Assembly: GCA_950295325.1 (NCBI GenBank)
Contig: OX485808.1
Coordinates: 27,732,527 to 27,796,526, forward strand
Direction of reading: 5' to 3'
Source of the DNA: Polytrichum commune
Taxonomy: Eukaryota; Streptophyta; Polytrichopsida; Polytrichales; Polytrichaceae
DNA length: 64,000 nucleotides
The position numbers and the translations under genes were made by a program. Numbering within the stretch: position 1 is the first letter of the stretch; the number at the start of each line of letters is the position of its first letter. The notes beneath the pieces are model-generated. The model made no database searches, was not told the DNA's origin, and worked only from the letters and a program-made list of their open reading frames with translations. Below are positions 1 through 12,113 of this stretch, in pieces.

Positions 1-1146
1 TGGTTTGTTGTAAGTCTGTTGTGTTGTGGGGGTGGGCGTAACCAATTCCCTTCCATTTTTGGTCGAACACTTTTCCTAATGATCCAAATATTCTATCCCT
101 AGAGAATAGTGAGTAGAATTGGGTGAATTGTGTGGGGCATGTGACTGGGGATGAGAAATATGAGTGATTGATTTTGAATGTTGTTATTAGGAAATTTAGT
201 ATTGAGGTTGGTATTGTATATTGGGCACGTTTTAGTGGGTCGTTTTTAGGAATACGGTATTTATATCTTTGGTATAGCCAGACGATTTCAATTTCGAATG
301 ATTGGGTGGGTGGTTCTAGACTATGTGGGGTATTTTTAGCTAGGTGGTATTGTTTCTATAACCACAGTAATCTGTTTTTTGGGATGGTGATGAGGTGTCG
401 TCCATTGTCTTCGTATATATGTGCGACGTCAAATTGTGTTTGAATAGTATTAGTGTTTGTTTCGATGTCATTTTCTAGGTTACATTCATTAACGGAAATA
501 TGTGCCAATAGGATTATTGTGGTAGGGATAACGTATCTAGTATCCCTTTGTTGTTCTGTGGAGAAATAGACATTGATAATGTTTGAGAAGTGTTTGTGTT
601 GCATTTTTGTATAATATTGGGTAAGTAGTTCGGTGTTGTGGCGGCTAGTATTGGCGTCACAGTAGGGGAATAAGTCTCTTTGGGTACGTCATTTGTTGTA
701 TGTATTATTATCTGGTGTAGTCCATTGGCATAGGTATGTTGTGTCTTTTCTTTTTATCTGATCAGGATCTATGAGTTGTCGTTGTTTATGATCGAGTATT
801 GTGTGTTTTAGAAATTGACGAGGGTTATTAAGCATATTATTAGGAGGGGGGGTAGGTGGGGGATAGGGGGGTTCGGGGGGTGTATAGGGGGGGTTGGGTG
901 TTGAGGGAAGATGGTATGGTTTGTGATTGTGTAATCATTCTTTAGGGTTCGTGGAGGATAGTAGTGTGGGCATGGTAGGTGACATTCTTGGTGACAGGAA
1001 GGGTGACAAAATAATTGATTCGCAATGTTTAATGCACTCTTGACGAGTTTTGTAGGCTTGGAGTAGTATCTTTTAAAGTCGTTTGAGTTCATTAAGTTGG
1101 TGCCATTAGGTATGATTATTTGTTCTAATTTTATTATATTGTGCAA
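1..1146 (-). pseudogene. LINE copy A ORF2, segment between RT and RNase H
   Basis: This broken reading matches copy B at protein level. The minus-strand residues AHIYEDNGRHLITIPKNRL correspond to AHIYDETCKHLITIPYNRL of copy B near 10620-10680. Further left, the residues FGSLGKVFDQKWKGIGYAH match FGSLGIAFSHKWQGIGYAH of copy B near 10950-11000. The stretch 808-1146 is an open but proline- and histidine-rich reading without a recognised domain. I see no catalytic motif here; it is the linker between the polymerase and RNase H. Several stops and shifts interrupt it. Confidence 0.7.
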
Positions 1147-1199
1147 TAGGAGTTTTTGTAATAGTTTGAGTAGTTGTTGTAGTTGTTCTCCGATGCAAC

Positions 1200-3480
1200 G
1201 TAAATAGGCATTCTATAGTGAGAATGCTTCAATTCCGAATAGATCTTGTGGGAGTTGTGTAGCAATATTAGGGGTGCTTTTTGGTAATCCGCATATTGTT
1301 TTATGGAGTGCTATAATTTTTTTATCAAGTTTTTTGATAGCCGGAATGGAGAATGGTACTGTGTAAAAGCTATAGGCTATTCCAGCACGTATAACTGTAT
1401 CTGCCATGTTGATTTTTTGTTTCATGGTGGTTGGGCATGCTAGAAGGGCTTGACATTGTTTGATAACTTTAGCTATAGTGGTATTTATTTGTGTTTTTCA
1501 TTTAAATGATGGGGCAAGGTTTATTCCAAGATAAGTGTATGGTTCGTGTTGGTTTAAGACTGATAACGGTTGGCTTCTATAGTTTATATTGGTCGATTGG
1601 ATCAGAGATTTGATTGTTATGGGATTCATTTTAGATTTGTTAGGGCATCTGGTCACTGCACATTTGGATATACCGAGGTCCATTAATGTCCATTCATAGA
1701 ATTTGTCTAATTTTTTTAGTTGTATTTGTAATGATTTTAGTTTGTTAGCAATTGCTCCTAAGTCATCGGCATATGTTGCAGATGAAATTTTTACTTTGGA
1801 TGTTCCAAAGGTGTATCCATTGTTGCCTTCTTGTAACCATCTAAGGAGGGGTTCTAAAAATATTAAAAATAGGTATGAGCTTAGAGTATCTCCTTGTATT
1901 GTACCTCTTTGAATGGAAATAGATAGGGTTTTACCAAAGTATTCTCCAAGATATATAGTAGAAGATTGTAAGTATATATTTCCGATGACTTTATGGCGTC
2001 GGTTGGATACCCAAGATCTTTCATTACAGCTAAAAGTATTGCATGGTCAATGGAGCCGAAAGCGTTTTTGAAGTCGATGTAGAGGATATATATATTTTGG
2101 TTCGTAAATCTTGCGTCTTCAAGTGCTGCAATGATGAGTTGAAGTTGTCTGGATGTTCCTCTTTCTGCTCTGAATCATTTTTGGCTATTATGTAGTATTT
2201 GGTATCTTTCACCATAAGTAGAAATGATCGAGGTTAACGTGCTTGTGTATAATTTATATATGGTGTTAGCTAGTGCAATAGGTCTATGGTTAGTGAGTTG
2301 TGATGGGTCACCTTTCTTATATAGTAAAAATGTTAGACTACTTTTTCATGATGCGGAAATTTATTTTTGTTTGTAGCAGTGTTTGAAGAATAGAAAGAAT
2401 AATTTGTATACGTGGAGGCATATTTTTTAGGATTGAATTAGGAATTTTGTCTGGTCCTGGGGCTTTGTTGTTTCCTAGGTTTTGAGGCAGAAGTCGTATG
2501 TTTCTTGATCAAAGTATGTGTGTAAGGGGGTTTTGGGTTCTTAACGTTGGTCAATCGTAAATCCTTCTAAGTCATGCCATGGATATTGCCTAACGCCATA
2601 TGTGCAGTGCGGTGGGTGAGTGTTTTGATAGTGACATGTGGGTACGGTTGGACGGTTATTGATAGATTGTTTAATGTATATTTCTTTTGCAATATCTTCA
2701 GGGTTAGTTAGGATATTATTTTGTCTATCCGTGATGGAGTCGAGGGGTGAGGTTTCAGACTGTTTAAAGACTTTTCTATTTATCTTTTTGGGATTTTTTT
2801 CGTACATTTGGCGGTATTTTGATACAGCTTTTAGAATACATTTTTTGGTGTATTTTGTGGTGATTTTTCTGGATTCTTTATTGGCGGTTTTTGCGATAGC
2901 AGCTATGACGTCAATCCATTCCTTTGGGTGAGTGGTTGTTGTAGGTGGATGTGAGATTTGCACGTGTTGGTGGTTGCGGATTTCATTTAAGATGGGGTGA
3001 ATTTGCCATTGTGGGTTGTTTTTTGCAATGTATATAGTTTTTCTGATAAGATAGTATGTGTCGAGGTGTTTTTTCCATTCTTTGGATATTTTTCGTGGTA
3101 GAAACCCCCTTGTTGTGTTGTTCTGGTTGTAAGGGTTGGTATTGGGGCTGCTTTGCAGGTATTTTCAATGGATACTGAAAATTTTCCTACAATGTTGTCT
3201 AATACTATACAGGCTTCTTGCCATTGATCAAGGGTGAGGTGGTTGTGGTTCTCTAGTAAGTTGGTAAGTTCGTTTAGTTGCATGGAATTTGGTTTAAAGA
3301 ATTCTATATTGAATTTTTCTAAGTTTTCCAGTGGGATCGGATTAAGTATTCTAGTTGGAGTAATATTTACGGGGGATGGTGGTCTAGCTATAAGTGTGTT
3401 TTGGGGTATGTGTAAGGTGACTGGGTAGTGGTCTGAGTTTAGATTTATGTTTGTGTTTGTTGTAGAGGTAAATCTGCTGT
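1200..3480 (-). pseudogene. LINE copy A ORF2: reverse transcriptase domain (broken)
   Basis: Reverse transcriptase domain of a non-LTR retrotransposon, spread over several frames. Visible motifs in coding order are APGPDKIP near 2438-2465, RGTSRQLQ near 2140-2170, DFKNAFGSIDHA near 2041-2079 (motif A aspartate), QGDTLSS at 1896-1876, and the catalytic YADD at 1773-1762 followed by LGAI. These are the standard blocks of LINE reverse transcriptases, which copy the element RNA at a nicked target site. At least four frame changes and a few stops are needed to read it through, so it cannot be functional. The segment 2541-3283 encodes the linker between endonuclease and RT. Confidence 0.85.
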
Positions 3481-4653
3481 TGTCTGGTGAGTTGATATAG
3501 AAACCGTCTATAAAGCTAGTTGACGTGTAATTATAACCTCATTGTCTGGAAAAGTTAGTATTCGTTGGGATATATTCTAGATTGAGGGTTGTAGTGAAGT
3601 TTTTCCATTGGATGTCTTCTTCTTGTAGTGGCGTGTTATTGTTGTATTTTGTCTTCCAGTGAGTGCAATATCTCTGTAAAAATGGCCACATAGGATGTGT
3701 ATGTGGTTTGGATGTGCAATTATTTGGTTGGTGATTATGGTTTTGAGGTAGGGAATGAGGTGGGTGTCGTCTAAGTGTGTGGGCATATACATGTGTATGA
3801 TTAGCCATGGTAGAAGTGGATGGTTGTGTATTTTTATTATTTGTAGATAAGGGGAGATGTTTGCTGGTGTGGGTATCTTGGTAATGTTTCCAGGAAATGC
3901 ATATTTGTTATGAATGAGGGTGAGTAGGCCACCTCTTCCGGGGGTGTAAGGCATTCTTTGCTGTATACATCTTGTGAGGGCGTGTGTGTTGTTAAAAATG
4001 AAATTGTATTCAGAGAATTGGTTGTAAATGTATTTTGTGGATTTAGTTGCTATAAGTTTGGTTTCTTGTATATTTATAATTGCTATGTTTCTAAAGGAAT
4101 GATTTATTAAGCTTTGTAAATTTGGTAGGGCTGTGTTAAGCGATGAGGCATTCCAAGTTATTATGTTTGTTTCGTGGTTAATGTTTGTAATGGTTCTTGG
4201 GGCTAGTGTGGGGGTGTTTGGAAGTGGAGGTGGGTGTGAGTATTCATGTATGTTTTCTAAGCACTGGAGTGACTCGGTAATCAAATTTTCAGGGAGAAAG
4301 GGGAATTTCCTTTGGAGTGTGGTTAGTGTAGGTGGAGTCTCTTGGTTGTGAATAAATTTATATAATTCAGTATGTATAGAGTTTTTGGGATGTATTATGT
4401 CTTGGTTATTTTCAACAAATATTGTGTATGGGTGTTGTGTTAGAATGTGTCGCTCGGGGGGGTTGTTAAGGTTGGCTAGTCTAATGATTAGTGTGTTGGT
4501 CCATATGTTGTTAAAGTGGTAAATGCGGGGTTGGGATATGATGTTATTGCATATGTCTATTGAGGGGTTTATAGTAATGATTAAAGCGTATAGTATGTGA
4601 GTTGGTTGGGAATGACTTTGTGTTTGGATATATTGATGTAAGTGTGAATACAT
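3480..4653 (-). pseudogene. LINE copy A ORF2: AP (exonuclease-endonuclease-phosphatase) endonuclease domain
   Basis: A 358-codon open stretch (4653-3577) holds the N-terminal AP endonuclease of ORF2. Motifs are TWNAS (Asn), NIQETK (catalytic Glu), HMYMPTHLDDTHLIPYLKTI, and CGHFYRD where the family has GDFNRD, so both the catalytic Asp and Asn are lost. The reading then shifts frame. It aligns with copy C, for example HMYMPTHLDDTHLIPYLKTI against NMYMPTHPQDTHLISDIQTQ. The domain would nick the genomic target to prime reverse transcription. The changed catalytic block and the frameshift say this copy is inactive. The region from about 4653 to 4460 is a family-specific linker found also in copy C. 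Confidence 0.87.
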
Positions 4654-4814
4654 AATGGTTGTTTGGTGGTGTAGTGGGTGATTATGTCTTAGTATGGGAG
4701 CGAATGTGTTTGCTATGTATTGGTATTCCGGTTGTAGTTTATCGTGTTTGGGATAAAATATGTTTTGGCTCTTTTTTTATGTGTAGCGGGGTGTGTGCGT
4801 AAAATATCAGACAT

Positions 4815-4841
4815 TGGTCCGGGGTTGGGTTCTATATCTCC
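4815..4841 (-). other. 2A-like ribosome-skipping peptide in LINE copy A
   Basis: The minus strand reads CGDIEPNPGPM; the part GDIEPNPGP fits the 2A consensus D-x-E-x-N-P-G-P exactly. The residues before it, LTIFI, are hydrophobic, as is usual upstream of 2A motifs. They are in a frame displaced by one base (an extra A near 4845), so the module is slightly damaged in this copy. The upstream residues KKPKILQLHGYYYINKLTIF align with the second module of copy C. In other LINE clades, 2A peptides sit at the N-terminus of ORF2, as here. Confidence 0.75.
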
Positions 4842-5314
4842 ACATTATAAATATTGTTAATTTATTGATGTAGTAGTATCCGTGGAGTTGGAGTATTTTT
4901 GGTTTTTTCTTATTCATTTTGTGATATATATTGAGTATGGATTTAGTTGTATTAAAGGGGTTGGGTAAGGCGGGTATTAAGTCTTTAGGTATGTGATTTG
5001 TTATTGTGTTGGATGTCCAGTTGTTTGTGAGTTGGTATATGTTTTTAGTTTTGTGGCGAGGCCGGGAGGCCGAGGCCGTTTTATTATTCGTGAGTGTGAG
5101 CAATTCGCCCTCCCAGGTGTATAAGGCATTCGTTGGCGGTATTTTGTATGTTTATTAATGGTTGTGTTGTTTGTTTGGTTATTATTTTTGACGTGTTTGG
5201 TTAGTGGTTTTGTTTTGATTTTTATTTGTGTTTTAATTGGAGTATTGAGTATTGTGATTGTTATCTTTATATGTATTTTTTGTATGGTATATAGTATTAA
5301 TTTGTAATATTAGT

Positions 5315-5450
5315 ATGTGATTTGGTATTTGATTTGGTATTGGTGTTTGATTTGGTGTTGGTATTTGATTTGGTATTTGGTTTGGTTTGGTTGTTTGATT
5401 TGGTATTTGGTTGGGTATTGGTATTTGATTTGGTATATAATTATTTTGGT
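5315..5450. repeat. TTTGATTTGGTAT simple-sequence/minisatellite array
   Basis: Degenerate tandem copies of a 10-18 bp motif around TATTTGATTTGGTATTGG lie between ORF1 and ORF2 of LINE copy A. On the minus strand they yield a meaningless lysine/glutamine/tyrosine-rich open reading (5672-5310). This looks like local slippage in the spacer rather than coding sequence. Confidence 0.7.
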
Positions 5451-5700
5451 ATATAGTTTGAAGGGGTATTGTTCAAGAGTTGAGATAAATAGTTCAATAA
5501 GGTTGGGGGTATTTATAAGTATTTTATATGTTGTGATGTATATTGGTTTTATATATTGATGTATATGATAAGTCTTAAAAGTATATTTGTTTTTTTTTTT
5601 TGATTTTTGATAAGTGTTTCTTGTTTGAAGGTGGTATTTATAAATACATTTTTTTTTAATTTTTGCTGGCATTTTTTTGGTATTGATGTGTTGAGCATGT

Positions 5701-7371
5701 TTAGTTTATCGCCATTAAATCCTCCTTGTCGCTTGATGAGTCTTCTTTGTCGAGCATTTCCGAGGAGTCCAAGGCTGCCATGATTTTGCTGAGGCCTTGT
5801 CGGAGTGTAGCCATTTCTTTTTTGAGGGCCCTAGTTGCTTTTTCTGCAGCGTACGCTGCAAAAATTTTCGCTTGGCTTGTTAAGCAAGTCTCCATGGTTT
5901 GCATCTCATCTCTTACTGTAGCGGTCCCTTTGGCCACAGCTTCCTCGACCATTTGGTGTATATCTTTCTTTCCTAGTCCATTGGATGGGGCATTCTCCAT
6001 GGCTTCTACGGTGTTTGCTAACGCGGTATTCATATCATTAAAGCCTAGTCGTGTAAGCTCCTCACTCGAAGGTTTAGATATTCCATCTAAACTTTTTGGA
6101 TGGGGAGCAAATTCGACATATTTGTTACATATTTTATGATTCTTTTTTACAAAAAATTTATAGACAGCCACACTTAAGCATTGGACATTGCATACACCTG
6201 TGAGTTTGCCTTTGTCATCCGTTTTAAAGAAGATGTTTAAGACATTTTTCTTACCCATACATGCTCTAATTTCCGTTTCAAGAATTTCTTTAGGTTTTAA
6301 CCGATTCAAGTTTTTTGCAATGAGGATGAGTGCATTCTTTTTAGCTAAGTCATCACCCGAGGGTTTTCCTTCATGATATCAATGCTTTCATACCCGAATG
6401 TTATCTTGTTCTTTCGTATATGTAATACTTGTTCCGGGCTAATGACAACAATCCAAGCAAAGTTGTGGCTTTCCCCCTTTCTCACATGGGTAATTTCAAA
6501 ATTGTGTCCTCTATGAAGTCCTTCATTTACCACTTCATCATATACTTTGTACCATTTCTCGTCTTTGATGCTATTAGTGGTGATTTTGACTGATAGGATC
6601 TCGCTTGAGGCAATGGTGTCATAGGATTTACATATTTTACCTCTATGCAATTATATATGGGAGCCGGATAATGAATGGCCTAAGTCCTTGGAGCATGAGA
6701 ATACCGTCTTCTTGTATATTTTCTAGGTGTATTTTAGCATGTCCCGACCATTGCTTGCCTTTATGTGTGCACATTATAGCGATTGGGTCACTTATATCTT
6801 CACCAAGAGGGATTATCATTTCATTCAGCCTCTTAGTGATGCTTATAAGTGCTTCCTCTTTGGGTATAATCATCTCATCTAACTCAAAGAATATAGCTAC
6901 ATAGTAATCCATTGCAAAGCCATCACAAATTTCTATCTCTGATGGAATTTGTGTGTGGTGAAAGTTTTGTTTTCCTAAGTTGTTTTTGCTAGGTCATAAT
7001 TCTTGAGGGACATACGGGTATGAGACAACACTATCCTGGCATTCTAATGCTTCTCCTTCGTACATGCTCATTTTGACTAACTCACTAACACTCTTATGAT
7101 TTTCTTTTGCTAGTTTGTTGTTTGCATTCAAAGCATTCATTGCTTTGAATCCAAGCCACAACGGAAGGGATTTTCCTTGTGTGCTAGACCGATTTTTAGT
7201 TTTATCCACAATAGTAAGGCATGCATTACTTGATGTCCTCTTTTTTGTTTGAGTTACTTCCATATCTTTTACCCCATCCAATGACTTTTCAAGACTACGA
7301 GCATATGCAATTCTGCAAAAGTAAAGTATGTTGTTATTGCATGTTTTCGATATATTTTCTTTGCTCCTCAA
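5701..7371 (-). pseudogene. LINE copy A ORF1 (nucleic-acid-binding protein), broken into four readings
   Basis: Four minus-strand readings, 7371-6994, 6912-6643, 6650-6345 and 6309-5701, together match the ORF1 protein of copy C in the same order. Examples are LWLGFKAMNALNANNKLAKE against MWLGFQMHKLLATQRGKKEL, SGHAKIHLENIQEDGILMLQ against AGFIKIHLQESKRDGLDLLR, and GVCNVQCLSVAVYKFFVKKN against GWCHIQCLNVAVYTDWLNKS. The last block has an RRM-like strand-helix pattern. The C-terminal 110 residues are helical and acidic (EDSSSDKEDL). ORF1 proteins of LINEs bind the element RNA; this role is inferred. Unlike ORF2, this part is not depleted in G on the coding strand. Three breaks make it a pseudogene. 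Confidence 0.85.
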
Positions 7372-7640
7372 CCCATTCCCTTTCCACTTATAAATAAGTG
7401 GGCTTTGTAGGGGAGTATTAGGAAGATGTTATTATTTATGTGTGTGTGTTGCTTACTATCATTTACAAAATACCATGCAATTTGGTTAGATGTTCCTTTA
7501 AATGTAGCTATAGTAGTAAAACATGCTTGTGCATAACATTTCCATAGAGTGTGAGAGAGGACGCTGTGAGAGTTGTTCCAATATGGTGTGGTAATGAGCA
7601 GCCACATGAGAACAAGGCATGATGCGGTTGCAACCTTCAT

Positions 7641-9700
7641 TTCTAATCTACCCTAACAATAACTAACAATTCTATGTGCCTATTACTAATATTCTATCTC
7701 CTATCTTTGACAAAGAATTATTATGTGACTAATTCTATTTCTAGGAAACACAAGTGAGATGTGCCTAACTAGTTTATTAGGTATGTGTCTAAAATAATTT
7801 TAGCTTAGTTTATGTGTGTATATTCTATGTGCCTAAGTGTGTGTGGTAGTTAGATACGTACCTGGATTCTAATGTGTTGAGCAACCATCAAGTCGAGGTA
7901 GCAAATCGAGGATTCAGCAGCTCCGGCAAGTAGCTTCAGCTTGAAGCATCGGCAGCCAACAGCTTCAACTTCGACATCAATTTCGTGTAGCTTTAACTCC
8001 AACAGCAGCTTCTCAGAGACTCCCAATTTCTTGGGTCAGCAGCAGCTCTCCGAATTGGGAGCCTCCCGCCTTTCTCGGTGTCAAATTTGCAGCAGCAACA
8101 ACTTTCCAAGTTCTTCAAATTCTGAAGTAACAGTAGTCTCCCCGACCTCGGACACTGCTTCTACCAAGTTTCGAAGTGAGACTTAACTCTGAAAAATGAC
8201 AATGGCCATGTTTTACAGAGAAATTCTAATTTGTAGCCTTGTCGGGTTGACTTCTGATAGTAGCAGGGTGTCTCACTCTTGAGCCTAATCAGGGCAGTGT
8301 GATCTGCAGTGACTCAAATCATTATTTGGCACTTTCTTTATAAGCTAAGAGGTCTGATTTCCAAGGATCAGAGAAGTTTTAATCTATTCCCAATCTTAAG
8401 CCTAGGGAGGCAGTTTTATCTCACTGCTTCTACAATCTCATATTCTCCTATTTTTCACTCTTTATCCGCTGGGGTTTGGTCTCAAGAGATCGAGATCAGC
8501 TTGTTATAGTTTTCTACAATCTAAGGCTATCCTGCTGCAGGAGATATGGCGAGCAGTGGATATGGCGAGCAGCAAGAAGGGTGTCGAATCTGCAACTCCC
8601 GATCCGCAGCCTCCTGGTCCCGAATCCTCCCGATTCACAACTCCCACCTCCGCATCTACCGTAGTCTCTTGGTGTCGTGGTGTCTACACTCCTCTGCTTC
8701 CCGAATATTGTATGAGGATACAGTGGTGAGCACTATTGAGGTGTCAACGTTAGCTAGAGTCCTCTACAATCTCTCTGTCTAATACTCTTTGTTCTCGAAA
8801 CTCAAAGAAGTAGAGGTCAGTAACTGCATTTTTTTCTGAGCATTACTACCTTAAGTATTCTTCAACCTGCGTGAATTTCGACCACTTGGGAGTCTTGATT
8901 CACGAGATCAGTAGCAGTGCAATATCCGTTTCCTAATAGTGAGTTGTCTCAACAGGAGACAATTCATCAATGCAACAGAAAATTTGAAATCTAGATCTCA
9001 GTTGGTATGTTATCAGTAACAGAAACTAAGAGATTTCTATCGGAAATAGTTCCCAAAATTCTAGATCTCTGTGATCCAGGCCAGTAGAGAGGCGATTTGA
9101 TGGGGAGCAGCTTCGGCTGGGGTTTCTAGGAGCTTCCGGTGAAGTGGTTTCGACGACAACAACTTCAAAGTGAACTTCAGCAATGACTTCGATGTCTGCA
9201 ATGGTGAGCGGAGGTGGTAGCGACTTCACGAGTTGCTCCTAACTTGTTGGTGAGTTGCACTTGAACAACAAGAGTTCCAGGAATCCCAAATGTAGCAGAT
9301 GGGAGGCCGGATGTGGTGGTGAGAAGATCTGCATTGGGAGGGCCGCCGGATGTGGCAAGTTATCGGCGAAGTCGGCTTCAACAACATACCAGATTCGATG
9401 ACTTTGAGGCGAGAGCGGCGACTGGAGAAATGAGATGTGTGTTTGAGGAGAATCTGAGTGGTTTTATAGTGGGGGCCGATCTAGATTTGCGTGGGCCAGC
9501 TGCGACCTGAGGTGCCCTTTCAAGTTTTGAAGAGGTGGGTGGATGGGGGAAGGAGTTCGAGGAGCAACAACTTTGCTGCTTCAACTCTGACCACCGTCCC
9601 CTTACCTCCAAACAACCTTTCAAAGAACTTTCAGGGCTTCGTTGCAAGTCTTCGGCAGCCTTCACCCCGCCGGTGTGTGCCTTCTCTCCTCCTTGTAACA
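7641..9700. other. Unassigned interval between LINE copies A and B
   Basis: Only short open readings occur here and none resembles a known protein. 7880-8180 and 8540-8780 are CAG/CTT-rich with irregular GCAGCAGC runs, and 9030-9700 is more GC-rich. It could include the 5' untranslated part of copy A, but I could not match it to the 5' region of copy C. Confidence 0.4.
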
Positions 9701-10099
9701 TAACAGAACATAGAACCTCAAATAGTGATATCCATACACATCCACCATCCCCAACACTTTTAATACACCCGCCCGCAACAACACACATAATAAACAACCC
9801 AACAAAATACCCTATACACTCAATAATAGACCATTATATAGTACCAACCAAAGATAAATATAAAATTATAAAAAAAACAATTCACATACCTATGCCAATG
9901 GATACTACCCAATGGTACAACTTATAACAAAAAACTCGCACAAATAGAATTGTTCCCCTATCACACCCCAAGAGTCATACAACACAATACAAATATAATA
10001 CTCACATACTTTACCAAGAAACAACACACACTATACGAAAATATCATACGAGAAAATGATTTCTCTACCCAAAACAAAGGCCCAAGACACATATCCCCG

Positions 10100-10504
10100 C
10101 ACGGGGAGGTCACTTCATTGTCAAGTTGACACCACGTGTGGACAAAGTTTGCTACCCCTATATTACATGCCATATATAATTTTAAAATTTATGATTTTTT
10201 TTCTACATATACATAACCATTGATAGTATCTTTTGTATACTTTTTTGAAATTTTTAGTCTTTTTTTTTTAGTAATTGTTTTAGTTCAATTTTGTGTCATT
10301 CTAGTTAGAAATGGTATGTTTTATGAAAAAGACAAATCATCAAATTTAGTTACCACTTTTGACTATGTCATAGGTACTGTGTATATCTACTCATGAAAAA
10401 AAATTGATAAAATTTTGACCCATTTTGGTGGTGCAACTTACCAAAAGAAGATATTTTTTGATCGCACGTGGTGTTCAACTTGACAATGGAGTGATTTACC
10501 CGTG
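10100..10504 (+). mobile_element. hAT-like MITE, copy 1 (405 bp, TSD TATCCCCG)
   Basis: The element begins CACGGGGAGGTCACTTCATT and ends with the inverted equivalent (AATGGAGTGATTTACCCGTG). The terminal inverted repeats run about 35 bp and contain CCACGTG. It is flanked by perfect 8-bp direct repeats TATCCCCG at 10092-10099 and 10505-10512, which is the target-site length of hAT elements. The interior is AT-rich with no coding capacity. It sits inside LINE copy B. An inverted relative lies at 42769-43201; for example, its GTAGGGGTAGCAAACTTTG is the complement of the segment near 10143-10161 here, with small changes. Confidence 0.85.
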
Positions 10505-11508
10505 TATCCCCGCCCCTAAACATCCCTTTAGTACAAATATCTACACATGAATACAACCCTGAGAAGGATATCAATACTAGTTAACACAAACAAAATTCAA
10601 GTACAAGGTGACAACGCCCACATATATGACGAAACATGTAAACACCTTATAACCATCCCTTATAATAGACTCGCATGGTTATGGACCCAATACAACCGAA
10701 TGAGACACCAACCACACGACCTAATACCCCCCACCCACATTTGAAATAGAAATAACTTGGCTATATCAAAGATATAAGCATAGAATCCCAAAAAATGACC
10801 CACTAAAAAACTCACACCACGCCTTGCCCAAAGCAATACTAGACTACATCACAACATCCTTTAATATTACTCACTCCTACTTCTCCTCCCCAATTACATG
10901 CTCCACTCAACCAACAAATTTATGCTCATCATTTCCCAAAGATAAAATGTTTGGATCCCTAGGCATTGCATTCTCACATAAATGGCAAGGAATAGGTTAT
11001 GCCCACTCCCACAATGAAAGTGAAGCCCAAATAGCCATTCACTAGGCTAGGTTAGCAACCAAACATGACCCAGACACCATCACAATACTAACCATCCCAA
11101 ATATAAATTGGTACCAAAATCCCACCCCATACATAGGCCCCTTCCCAGACACACATGTAATCACTTATATACTAGCAGATACCACTAAATACGAGGAACC
11201 AACTAAACCACCAGAACTTAGCGAACCACGAATTGAAACGCTTGCTATAAGAATCCTATGCGTACACCACCGACATAATAACATCAGTACCATTGAACAA
11301 ATGGACACAATAAAAAATATATGCAATAACCTTAACATAACACACATAACCACACAAATCGCCCCTCCCACCCACAAAATATAGAAGTTAACATAAGCAA
11401 AAAAAATGGAATGTCCTCACCTACTCAAGCCCAAACATACACTATCATAACATAATTCCACCAATTCCAAATTACGAGAACGAAACACCCCTTAAATTCT
11501 CTCCCCAA

Positions 11509-12113
11509 TACTGCTTTTACACGGACGGATCCTTCAACCCACCGAAAAAATAGGAGATACTTGGCTAACGGAAGAAGTTGGTTATGACATATACGACCAA
11601 GAAAAAAATATCAAACTTGCAATGAGACTGCCAGGCCTACAAAATATTTTCAGAGCATAATTAATGGCCATACACCACGCCCTCACAATAATAAATAAAG
11701 ACTTTCCAAATGAACCCGCGCATATCTTCACAAACTGCCTCAATGGCCTATATGTGATAAAAAACCAAATAAAACACCCCGCACTAGATAACAACCACCC
11801 AGATAAAACCATTATGAAAGAAATTGTTAACTTCCTTATACAAAGAACCCAACCCACAACACTATATAAAGTAAGAGCACACACAAACATCACGGGAAAC
11901 GAAGAAGCCAACACACTTGCTAAAGAAGGTACATCTAAAGAACACCTCAATGCCTCACAACCACATGAATTTGCCCACTCAACTCCATACTACTACCAAA
12001 GAGATGAATGGCCATCAATGGACTCAACCCCATACAAAGGACCTATTAGATTCCTTGAAAAACATCTTACGAAACACAACAAAAATATAAATCTAGAAAT
12101 AATCCCCATACTA
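11509..12113 (+). pseudogene. LINE copy B ORF2: RNase H domain (inactivated)
   Basis: RNase H domain located after RT, expected to remove RNA from the RNA-DNA hybrid. The block FYTDGSF (11515-11535) carries the first aspartate. The second block reads RA-stop-LMAIHHALTI, with a stop where the catalytic glutamate is expected. The third reads FTNCLNGLYVIKNQ, with asparagine in place of the catalytic aspartate. The fourth reads KVRAHTNITGNEEANTLAKE, with the conserved His and Asn present but the final Asp changed to Asn. Three of four acidic positions are lost, so it is dead. After 12113 the pogo-like element interrupts the frame. Confidence 0.85.

Larger units (their letters stand above)
1..7640 (-). 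mobile_element. Degenerate LINE, copy A (Dualen-like), 3' end beyond window
   Basis: A non-LTR retrotransposon read on the minus strand, 5' end to the right. In its own order it carries ORF1 (7371-5701), a 2A-like peptide (4841-4815), an AP endonuclease domain (about 4250-3480), a reverse transcriptase with YADD (about 2950-1200) and a region after RT (1150-1) that matches copy B. Frameshifts and stops break the frames throughout, so it is a dead copy. The plus strand is strongly G/T-rich over the ORF2 part, so the coding strand is A/C-rich and G-poor, as in copies B and C. The 5' boundary is uncertain: homology to copy C ends near 7250, and the open reading continues to about 7640. RNase H and everything after it lie outside the window. 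Confidence 0.88.

Noticed and set aside
9378-9927. ORFs of 130-139 codons on both strands near the start of LINE copy B
   Set aside because: The plus-strand frame runs from unrelated DNA into the LINE fragment, and the minus-strand frame shows no recognisable features.
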